Shown: positions 55,109 through 64,000 of the stretch, piece after piece
Numbering within the stretch: the stretch's first letter is position 1
How the letters are laid out: each line of letters opens with the position of its first letter
Assembly (NCBI RefSeq): GCF_958450345.1
Contig: NC_088784.1
Span: 73,247,747 to 73,311,746 of the forward strand
Source of the DNA: Calliphora vicina
Lineage: Eukaryota > Arthropoda > Insecta > Diptera > Calliphoridae
DNA length: 64,000 nt
Direction of reading: 5' to 3'
Notes under the pieces: generated by a model
Databases searched by the model: none
What the model was told of the DNA's origin: nothing
Seen by the model: only the letters and a program-made list of their open reading frames with translations
Translations under genes and position numbers: made by a program

Positions 55109-55509
55109 TTTGACAATGTAACGTAACCTAAAAGTAAAAAAAAGAAAACACAATGAGTATAAAAACAATATATAAAAACTTAATGAAAAATGGGAATGAA
55201 TTGAAAAAAAAAGAAAACAGTCGTTAATTTAAAAATTATTATTAAACATGCAACACAAATAAATGGAAAGCCAACCTTTAAACGGATATTCGCATCAACC
55301 GAACTCAAATTGGTGGTTCCATTATAGGCAGAGGCAAAAAAAGCCAATAACAACAAAATATTGGTAAGAAATTATGACCTAAACTAAAACTAATGAAATT
55401 GAGGTTTAATAACATTTTGCAAAAAAGAAAAAAAAACGAAAAATAATAATGAAAGAGGAAAGGAAAGAAGTATGGTAGAATAAGGACTGAGAGTAAGTCG
55501 AACTAAACA

Positions 55510-57430
55510 CTATTTACAATTTCCCATGATGGCACATTTTTAAATTGTTAATAAGGGGGAATTTTAAAAAAATCACTTAAACAAAAATTTCCCTTGATGG
55601 AACATTTTTTTATATGTGGGGAATTTTGAAAATTTTTCAAAATTAGTTGTTATTAGGAGGAACTAAAACAAAATTTGCAAAAATGTAAGAAAATTTATCT
55701 TCAACAAAAATTTCCCTTAGATGAAACTTTTTTGTAAAAGGGAAATTTCAAAGTTTTTATTAAATTTTGGTTTAATTTGAAATTTACTTTGCAAAAACAT
55801 ACAATTTTTCAAAAATTCACTTAAAACTAAAATTTCCCTTTATGGGATATTTTTTAAATAGGGGAAATTTTTAAATTTTTTTTAAATTAATTGTTATTGG
55901 GAGGAGCTAATACAAATTTTTCAAAAATGTAAGAACATTTTTCTTTAACAAAAATTTCTCTTAGAGGGAAATTCTTTCGTAAACGGGAAATTTCAAAATT
56001 TTTATTAAATTTCTGTTTAATTTGAAATTTAGTTTGCAAAACTAATAAAAGTTTTAAAAGTTCACTTAAAATTTAAATTTCCCTTTATGGGATATTTTTT
56101 TATATAGGGGAAATTTTTAAAATTTTTTGAAATTAATTGTTATTGGGAGGAGCTAATACAAAATTTTCAAAAATGTTAGAGGGAAATTCTTTCGTAAACG
56201 GGAAATTTAAAAATTTTTATTAAATTTCTGTTTAATTTGAAATTTACTTTGCAAAACTATTAAAAGTTTTAAAAATTCACTTAAAATTTAAATTTCCCTT
56301 GAAGGGATTTTTTTATATAGCGGAAATTTTGAAAATTTTTTGAAATTAATTATTATTAGGATGAACTAATACAAAATTTTCAAAAATGTAAGAAAATTTG
56401 TCTATAACAAAAATTTCCCATATTTCGTAAATGGGAAATTTCAAAAAATTTTATTAAATTTCATTTTAATTGAAATTTATTTTCCAAAAATATACAATTT
56501 TCCAAAAATTCACTTAAAATTAAAATTTCCCTTGAAGGGAAATTTTTTTATATAGGGGAAATTTCGAAAATTTTTTGAAATTAATTGTTATTAGGAGAAA
56601 CTAAAAACAAATTTGCAAAAATGTAAGAAAATTTGTCTATAACAAAAATTTCCCTTAGAGGGAAATTCTTTCGTAAACGGGAAATTTCAAAATTTCTATT
56701 AAATTTCTGTTTAATTTGAAATTTAGTTTGCAAAACTATTAAAAGTTTTAAAAATTCACTTAAAATTTAAATTTCCCTTGAAGGGAAATTTTTTTATATA
56801 GGGGAAATTTTGAAAATTTTTTGAAATTAATTATTATCATGATGAACTAATACAAAATTTTCAAAAATGTATGAAAATTTGTCTATAACAAAAATTTCCC
56901 ATAGAGGGAAATTATTTCGTAAATGGGAAATTTAAAAAAAATTTTATTAAATTTCATTTTAATTGAAATTTATTTTCCAAAAATATAAAATTTTTCAAAA
57001 ATTCACTTAAAATTAAAATTTCCCTTGATGGGAAATTTTGTTATATAGGGGAAATTTTGTAAATTTTTTGAAATTAATTATTAATAGGATGAACTAATAC
57101 AAAATTTTCAAAAATTTAAGAAAAATTGTCTATAACAAAAATTTCCCTTAGAGGGAAATTCTTTCGTAAACGGGAAATTTCAACAATTTTATTAAATTTC
57201 TGTTTAATTTGAAATTTACTTTGCAAAAATATAAAAATTTTCAAAAATTCACTTAAAACTAAAATTTCCCTTGATGGGAAATTTTTTATATAGGAATTTT
57301 TGAAATTTTTGTTTTGAAATTAATTGTTATTAGGAGGAACTAATACAAAATTTGCAAAAATGTAAGAAAAATTATCTATAACAGAAATGTCCGTTAGAGG
57401 AAAACTTTTTGTCAGAAATTTTAAAAATCT
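55510..57430 (+). repeat. ~245-bp satellite array upstream of the fdl first coding exon
   Basis: About eight units with markers near 55656, 55902, 56147, 56360, 56596, 56840, 57087 and 57333. It carries the same paired palindromes as the intron-2 array. Given the acceptor at 55127 it is probably in a 5' UTR intron of fdl, but it could be upstream of the gene. Confidence 0.92.
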
Positions 57431-58059
57431 GGAACTTTAAAAAGAAGACTTATTAAGAAATTTCCCGAGAATTGCTAAGTAGGAACCCTAGCTTTGATAC
57501 TCTTTGAGACTGTGATGTTGAACAGACAATAGAATGTGCAAGCAGAAGATTCATTAGAGACCTGTTTGTATTTTTCGGTATTTTTACAATATTGTGGTGG
57601 TACATAGTTTTTTGGAGCAGTAAATAATATTGACAAGAATCGCAAATTCTGCCTCGGATAGTAGCTCTGTAGCACATTCGTAACTCAGTGTTTCCCATGT
57701 AAACATATTGAGTAAGAGTAAGAGTTGTAGCAATCTATTTTATACTAGTTTAACTTATCCCACTCCTTAAAATTAAACCTCCTGTAATTATCACTTTAAC
57801 ATTTAATGATTATCAGACATTATCTGACACACATACAAAAAAAAACACACACAAAACACAACTGCGAACATGCAATCAGTGAGATTGAAATTGATTTCAG
57901 ACTGCAGAAGGATGGCGTGGGGGTAGGTCGGAGTTTTTATTGTCTCCTTAATGTATAGTGAGTCGTAGTACGTTATTGCCATGACTAGGTCATCGTCAAA
58001 AAAAAAAGTTAAATGACAACAAAGTTAAAGTTATTCCTTTCGTTTTTAAGGATTTATTT
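57431..58059 (+). other. Intergenic or 5' intron DNA
   Basis: Apparently unique sequence with no convincing coding frame. The two overlapping minus frames at 57453-57698 have no domain. Confidence 0.4.
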
Positions 58060-58450
58060 GGTTTTAGTTAAAGTTTTATTTAAAATTTAGTGGCGCCTGT
58101 TTAAACACACCTTTTTCTCATCAGTTAACATGTAGCGAATGGAACACTGCTCAGGAACTGTGAATGTTAGTAGGAATTGGTGTTGTCTTTTATACGATAA
58201 AAATACTAACGGGCTCAAATTGGATGATTTCGGTGGCCAGTTCACATCACCTCCACGTAGGGTGACCATGCCCTCAAATCATCCAGAAATGGCTAAACCG
58301 TAAAATGGGAGAAGCGCACAGAAAGTTGCCCGAACAGAACACCGATTTTAATAAAACAATTTTATAATATCCCTCCATGGTGATTTGGCAAAACAAACTG
58401 AATAAATGACAGCCAATTCGACAGATGTAGCAATATGGCCGCTCTTAACT
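58060..58450 (-). pseudogene. Mariner-like transposase relic
   Basis: The minus strand gives GGDVNWPPKSSNLSPLVFL, i.e. the WPPRS-DLTPLD-FLW motif around the last catalytic Asp. The Asp positions are changed (N, V). Flanking CGGTTTAGCC and TCTTAACTGTCAAAATTC parts resemble the end of the 46850 relic. Confidence 0.62.
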
Positions 58451-59335
58451 GTCAAAATTCAAAGATCCTATGGGAAGAACCTTTAAATCTAAATGGATTA
58501 CGAAGATTATTATTGAATTCGATCAACTTTATTCGCCATTTGATTAATATCAAGGCCACATTCCTTTTAGTCTTTAATTTTTTAACTAAATGTTTATGAA
58601 TATAGTGCCAACTATTAGACATACCAGTTTTATTGACTTTCTTCCTATTTTTAGCCTGCACACACTAAAAATACATTTAGGTTATCTTAAACCTAAAAAT
58701 TAAACAAAAAGTTCCAAACTGTCTTTATAGTTTGAATTTAATCATATGTAGCTAACACAACATGACTTTGAAAATGTATTTTTGTTTATAGTTCATCAAT
58801 AAGTTTTCTCTGGAATGTCCTTTTCGTAAAGGAAACAGAATTGATGGGAGTTTTATTTTAATGGCATTTTAATACAAAAAAAGGCAATATTTGCTAGACA
58901 CACTATGTGGTTTTTGTTCATTTTTTATTTCAATTTAATCCTTTAAAAAGGTCACATAATTATAAAGACATTTAGATGTATAATCGTATGATTACAGGAA
59001 TGTATAAGGAGAATGATGGGTGACGGAGCAAAGCCAGGAGTTGTATTTGAATATTCTTCTTAATTAAGCAGCATTATTCAGTTAAACAAAAACTAAAGGC
59101 TGTAAATGATAAACTATATATAAAAATAAATGAGTTGAACATGTTGTGTTTTGTTCATTTTACTAGTAAATAATAAATAAAAGAAATTTATAAATTCTCA
59201 GCTCAGTAGTGCAGCAGGTGAATATTTGTATGAATTAATTTTCAGTGAATAGAATAAACAAAAGGGACGTGGTGTTAAAAGGGTGCTGTTGCTAGTGATA
59301 TATGGAGTGATGCTAGGATTAGTAAAATAATGTCA
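58451..59335 (+). other. Intergenic DNA, no feature
   Basis: AT-rich. No gene, repeat end or inverted structure was recognised. Confidence 0.4.
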
Positions 59336-59339
59336 CAAT

Positions 59340-59620
59340 TAAAAACTTAGTCGGAAGGGTGAGGCAAAACTTCCCAACCACTTATTTCCAAATAGTTTTT
59401 AACAGGTATTGCAACATATGTCCGAGCGCTTTCATCATGGAATATTACGGTTTCGGGTCTGGTCGCATATTCTGGTCATTGTTCGGCCAATGGTGACAAC
59501 AAACGAATCAGTTGATGTTCTGGCCAGATTTCAGCTGTCCATAATAGATAGGACCCTTTTAGTCCCACCAAATACGGAGCACTACTTTAGCGTGCTATTT
59601 TATAGCGTTCAAGACACATT
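59340..59620 (-). pseudogene. Mariner transposase relic, unsplit sister of 16740
   Basis: The minus strand gives VKNYLE-like text followed by GWEVLPHP-type sequence with shifts. AACTTCCCAACCACTTATTT here is the unoccupied form of the site that holds the MITE at 16917. Confidence 0.65.
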
Positions 59621-59872
59621 TCAGACATGTAACATCGTAGTTCAAGGTCTCTCGGCTTCAATTCGTATAGTACCCGATTTCCCAGCTTTTGGATTAATCC
59701 TGTTACTAGTAAACGCTTGGAAATTGCTGCTTATGTAGCTCTGAATGATTTTGCAAGCTCTTGGAATGAGATCGAAAAAATCTTAATATACATAAATGTC
59801 AATAAAAAAGAAACCACTAAACCTACATTTTTGATTTTTATAATTTCTACATTTTTCATTTCCGACCCTATA

Positions 59873-61410
59873 CAGTGGTTGACAAAATAATGGAAACTTT
59901 TTCAAATATTCAATATGTAGCCCAAAAATTTAAAATATTTTTTTAAAATATAATTTTATAATTGTATAATTTTATTTATATAAATTAACTGATAAACAAA
60001 CAACATTAATTAATTATATTCTGAAAAAAGGGAACAAAATTAAAAATATTCACTATTTCGCTACTGACTAAACAATGGAAACTTTTTAACTTCTGCAAGA
60101 AAGATTGTAAAATGAAAATAATATTTAAAAGAACGATGTCAAAAGCATCCTGTTTACAGTTATTTTATTTTAAAATTCTGGCAATTTTTCACAATTTCAT
60201 TTTCTAAGTTTTTCGCATAATTGCTTTTTTTTCAAAGTTAACGATTTTAAAGCTGGTTTAAAACAAAAAAGTATCTGTGACAAATATTCAATAAATAAAT
60301 CAGCTGTTTCAAAAATTATAAAGAAATTTCGTGAGACAGGTTCTGTAAAAACTCAACATTTAGGTGGAAGACCTCGTAAGACTACTCCTAGACAAGATAA
60401 TTTAATAGCGAGAGAGTTCAAGAAATTCCCAAAAATAACTCCTCGAGAGGTTGGTTATAGCCTAAAATTAGAAATAAGTACCCGAACAGTTAGTCGCAGG
60501 GCAAATGAGGCTGGTCTAGGTTGCTATCGTCCTGTGAAAAAACCACTCATTTCTAAAAAGCACCATTCTGCTCGTCTACAATTTGCCAGGGATCATTTAA
60601 ACTGGTCGATACAGAAATTGAATACTGTCCTCTTTTCCAACGAATCCAAATACAATTTAAGAGGCAGTGTTGGGAGAACTTTTGTAAGACGACCAAAGGG
60701 GAAAAGATTAGATCCAAAGTACACAAATAAGACTGCAAAGTTTGGCGGTGGCAATATTATGGTATGGGTAAGTTTTTCAGGGCAAGGTATGGGCCCAATT
60801 CATATTATAAAAGATACCATGACAGGTATAGGATACAGAACCATATTAAACGATGTTATGTATCCATACGCTGAGGAAAATATGCACCTCGTTATGAGAT
60901 TCCAACACGACAACGACCCGAAACACACCTCTAGGGTTGTAACCGAGTGGTTACAATCCAACGAGGTGTTTTAAAGTGGCCTGCCCAATCGCCAGATCTC
61001 AATTTCATAGAAAATCTATGGGAAATTTTAGATCGTAAAATAAGGGCCCAAAATTACACCAGGAAGGAAGATTTATCGGAGGCGGTTATAAGGGAATGGC
61101 AAAATATTTCAAAGGAGACCATTGACTCTTTAATTGGTTCAATGCATCGTCGATGTGTAGCAGTTATAAAAAATAAGGGATACTCAACAAAATATTGAGT
61201 TATTGCAAAGTTTAGACCATATTTGATAAAAATAATACCTAAGTTTCCATTGTTTTATCAATGCCGTAATAAAGAAATCTTTTAATTTTGTTTTCTCATT
61301 TTTAGAATTTAATTAATTATGTCCTTTGTTTTTTGTTAAATTAAAATTTCAGATTTTAGGCCACTAATGAAATATTTGGAAAAGTTTCCATTGTTTTGTC
61401 AACCACTGCA
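59873..61410 (+). mobile_element. Tc1-family transposon (about 1.54 kb)
   Basis: The ends CAGTGGTTGACAAAATAATG and (minus strand) CAGTGGTTGACAAAACAATG are inverted over about 38 bp with two mismatches. TA stands on both sides (59871-59872 and 61411-61412), with two extra bases (CA) at the right end. The element carries one decayed transposase gene. Confidence 0.9.
60243..61198 (+). pseudogene. Tc1-like transposase, frameshifted, catalytic Asp lost
   Basis: The frame runs DFKAGLKQKSICDKYSINKS (paired-like helix-turn-helix), GGRPRKTT (linker), then the DDE core. The first catalytic Asp, normally in FSDES, is Asn here (LFSNES, near 60640). The second Asp is present (HDNDPKH, near 60910), and so is the Glu (PDLNFIENLWE, near 61010). 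One extra T near 60968 shifts the frame just before LKWPAQSPDLN. No Met start is found in frame at the N-terminus. It was a cut-and-paste transposase and cannot be active as it stands. Confidence 0.9.
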
Positions 61411-61924
61411 TATTCTGAATCCGTATAGATTGCGGAGTTTATTAAGCCATGTCTGTCTGTCTGTTGAAATTAACTTTCCGAAGCCCCCAAATAACTTACA
61501 TACACGATTCATACATCAATATGTCCGGAATTCTTCAGGCTCGGTTGCTATTTAAAATCGAGAAAATCGGTCCACAAATGGCTGAGATATAAGGACAACC
61601 TCGATTTTTGACATATTTTTTTACCTATATCTGGATTACTAAGTCATTAATATAGACAATATTGATACTTAATGATAGATATTTCAAAGTCCTTTGAAAC
61701 GACATGTATAAGACCATTCAGCAAAAGTTTTTTTTTTCGCTAAATATTAAAAAAAATTTAAAAAACAAAAATTAAAATTTATAAAAATTCGAAAAAAAAA
61801 AATTTTACAAAAAATTAGAAAAAACAACTTTGGAAAATAAAATAAATTTTGTTTACTTAAATATATTTAAAAATTTTATTTTGAAGTATAATTCGGTGAA
61901 GGGTATTGTTTTTTTTATAAAATT

Positions 61925-62160
61925 TTACATCAATTTCCGCACTGTCTTTTTTTAATTTTTAAATAGTCCGAGTACTGAGCTAACCGGACTGCTTTCTTAC
62001 CGAATGTGTTGGGAGCTCCTTTGAAAAAGCTTTCTATTTGTTTGGCTTTAGAAGCATCATGTGGAACATTTCTTCTTCTACCTGAACCAGATTTTCTATC
62101 AACGGACAACTTCTCCAGATACGGTTTAACCCCTAGTGGATCAAGGCTTTAAATCGTTGA
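61925..62160 (-). pseudogene. Tc1/mariner transposase DNA-binding fragment
   Basis: The minus strand gives VKPYLEKLSVDRKSGSGRRN, then VPHDASKAKQIESFFKGAPN and TFGKKAVRLAQYSDY. It is similar in order and wording to the fragment at 42440-42950, so it is the same family. Nothing downstream is kept. Confidence 0.72.
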
Positions 62161-63080
62161 AAAAGTTTTATTTTGTTTATGAAATATTGAAAATAAGGAT
62201 GTTATTTACAAAATTTTAACTTTATGGAGGACCTGGAAGGTACTGAAAGGGAACTGGTACCGTTGGGTCAGCATCAGCCAAAAGATAAAAAACTCCTAGA
62301 TATTTGTTTACATTTTATTAATATATTGATTAGTTTTGTAACTTTTATAACATTTTCTTTTACAAGTCTATTTTTGTGGTATTTTACGAAAAAGTATTTT
62401 CTTTTTACGAAAAAGTATGTTTTTGTCACACATCAAAGCTGTGTTAATTCTTTAACGAAGAAACTTTAAAAAAATGTCAAGCAAAATTTCAAAATTTACT
62501 CAGTTTTCTTTTAACTCCTTTTAAAAGTAAAATCCTGCGGGTAAACTGTGCGTCTCTGTGCGTTTTATTATAAATTATACAATGTAGAAAAAAATCATCA
62601 CTTTCATTTTAGTTTTTTTTTTTAGTTTTTAACCAACCATTTCATATTTGTTTGTAATTTAATGAAAACGTGTAATTGTGATAATAAGTATTTCATGACT
62701 GACATGACTGACTAGAAGTCATACAAATAAATAATAATAATACTCATTATCATCATCATCATCATACAGCAGGCACAGAAGAGTGGAGTGTTTGAAAATT
62801 TTTGATACAAAATATTGTTGCTGTTTTTCTTGTTATTCAGCTGTTTTTGATCCTTTTTGATGTTGTTGATGGGGAAAATTTATATAAAAATAGCAACAGC
62901 AACAATAAGAGAAAAAAATAGAAGACAAACATATGGCAAAAATATAAAAGGTAAATATTTGCAATAAGGACATACATGTATGAACATTATAAACATACAA
63001 CTGACATGCTCATTAGGATGGCTTTAATTTTATGGAGTAAACAAATTAAAAACGATAAATTAACAACTGAAATTAAAGTA
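62161..63080 (+). other. Intergenic DNA
   Basis: AT-rich. A short (ATC)n run lies at 62747-62765. The 81-residue frame at 62224-62469 begins with a plausible acidic start and then a hydrophobic stretch, but it has no recognisable domain and is probably chance. Confidence 0.4.
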
Positions 63081-63082
63081 AA

Positions 63083-63535
63083 ACCCTTCACCATGGGTCC
63101 GCGAATTTTTTAATTTTCCGGCTCTTAACACTGCTCCTGTCCTTAACACTGCATCTGTCAGTTGACTCCTGTCAAAATTTGAACAAACTGCGTCATTTAG
63201 CTTGTGTTTGATAGCCTAACTAACTCGTGATTGGAAAAAAGTGAAGATGCCGGACGCCCAGTTGAGGTCTCTAAACCCGAAACAATTGAAACAAATCACG
63301 AATGGTGTTGGCCGATCGGATATTGAAAGTACAAGAGATTGTGGAAGCCATAGGCATCTCACGTGGCTTCGTGGTTTCAATTTTGAATGATCACGCAAGA
63401 TGGCTGCAGCGATTGGTTACAATCGGGTGCTCAATGGCAAAAATCCATGAATTAGGCTCCGGATTTAGCCCCGAGTAAATATTTCTTGTTTCCAAAACGA
63501 TTCAGCACAACCGATTATAGCACTCTTACTTGTTC
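63083..63535 (+). repeat. Family-1 ends around a mariner fragment
   Basis: ACCCTTCACCATGGG at 63084 and GATTATAGCACTCTTACTTG at 63513-63532 are family-1 border sequences. The text between is mariner-derived, so the mariner fragment may sit inside a family-1 copy. Confidence 0.5.
63110..63430 (+). pseudogene. Mariner 5' end and N-terminal transposase fragment
   Basis: 63115-63220 (CCGGCTCTTAAC, CATCTGTCAGTTGACTCCTG) matches the minus strand of 4950-5050. After it, frames give GRPVEVSKPETIE and, with shifts, a second helix-turn-helix resembling VEAIGISRGFVVSILNDH. Many internal bases are lost, and it ends before the catalytic core. Confidence 0.65.
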
Positions 63536-64000
63536 ATTTTTCTCATATTGTTTTGAGCAAGGATTCATATAGAATTTGAGTTTAGCTATGAGAGATCTTG
63601 GATCTCTAAACAATAAATAAATTTGTGCCTTTATGAAATTAGTGAAACAGCATTTTACTTATATTTTAATTGGAAATTTCAAAGTATTTTAGCATCCATA
63701 TAAGTTAGTCCCCATCTAATGTAAATAGAATACACGTACATGTAAAAGTACTTTTACAGGTTAAATTATTGTCAAAGTACAAATACGAATATAAAATGTA
63801 CTTGTACTTAGTAAATGTGAACAGTGCCGTGCTGTCATGTTAGTGTACAACGTATTTATTTACATTTAATATTTAGGTCTCCCATTCTTCTCTCATATTT
63901 AGCTGTATGTCATTTATGCATATTTTTTTTTTCATTTATTCATTCATTTAGTCATCCATTAAGGATTTAAAATAGAAATTCAAAAACAAAAAGGGGTTCA
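63536..64000 (+). other. Intergenic DNA at right edge
   Basis: AT-rich, with no feature recognised. Confidence 0.4.

Larger units (their letters stand above)
59830..61915 (+). repeat. Family-1 dispersed repeat interrupted by a Tc1 element
   Basis: The left piece 59830-59872 (ATTTTCATTTCCGACCCTATA) and right piece 61411-61915 (TATTCTGAATCC, GCCATGTCTGTCTGTCTGTTG, then GGTGAAGGGTATTG) join into one family-1 copy once the Tc1 element is removed. About 9 nt of the ATATATA part is missing at the junction. Confidence 0.85.

Noticed and set aside
54938..55168. Longer fdl N-terminus starting MFLYSLCFLF
   Set aside because: The extra residues come from the intron ahead of the acceptor at 55128; homologous proteins start at MALAVSLRRA.
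62224..62469. 81-residue frame with an acidic start and a hydrophobic stretch
   Set aside because: No domain, no upstream signals and low-complexity Phe/Thr-rich text; cannot be supported as a gene.

Overview
The window is nuclear DNA from a higher fly. A calyptrate fly such as a blowfly is my best guess: the protein-coding exons read as clear Drosophila orthologues, the DNA is very AT-rich, introns are long with GT-AG borders, and the intergenic space is full of mariner/Tc1, hAT and piggyBac debris. No prokaryotic gene organisation, CRISPR, rRNA or tRNA was found.

Three host genes are supported. (1) Plus strand, 596-20625: the 3' part of a class B (secretin-type) neuropeptide GPCR, most like the calcitonin-like diuretic hormone 31 receptor. 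It runs from extracellular loop 2/TM5 to the C-tail in six small exons; earlier exons lie left of the window. The tail appears to have two endings, because a 5' splice site overlaps a stop codon. (2) Minus strand, 31944-32513: a complete two-exon gene for a small secreted four-cysteine protein that I cannot assign to a family. (3) Minus strand, 46569-55108: a complete seven-coding-exon gene for fused lobes (fdl), the GH20 N-glycan-processing beta-N-acetylglucosaminidase, about 691 aa with a signal anchor and an intact Asp-Glu catalytic pair.

The rest is repeat DNA. One dispersed family (here family 1; terminal hairpin, GTCTGTCTG run, 3' end TTACTTG) has copies at 1961, 14261, 15551, 26455, 48551 and 59830. 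The first carries a near-pure GTCT array of about 600 bp. A ~335-370 bp satellite forms three arrays (17655-19960, 30530-31510, 33430-35140) in both orientations. A different ~245 bp satellite with two built-in palindromes fills fdl intron 2 (52545-54060) and the DNA just upstream of the fdl first coding exon (55510-57430). A complete but frameshifted piggyBac element (27199-30140, TTAA ends) sits in further repeat DNA, and a Tc1 element (59873-61410) sits inside a family-1 copy.

Several insertions can be proved from target-site duplications or from an unoccupied paralogous site in the same window: hAT-type foldbacks with exact 8-bp duplications at 6303, 8978, 44713 and 49104; piggyBac-type MITEs at TTAA at 13290 and 17720; and a MITE at 16917 that splits a mariner relic whose unsplit sister lies near 59350. 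Mariner/Tc1, LINE, LTR and Helitron fragments make up much of the remainder. I did not find a clearly new multi-gene system. The best leads are the receptor's stop/splice switch, the unassigned secreted protein, the twin satellites around fdl exons, the array-bearing dispersed element, and the odd GGTACC-ended element at 43573.
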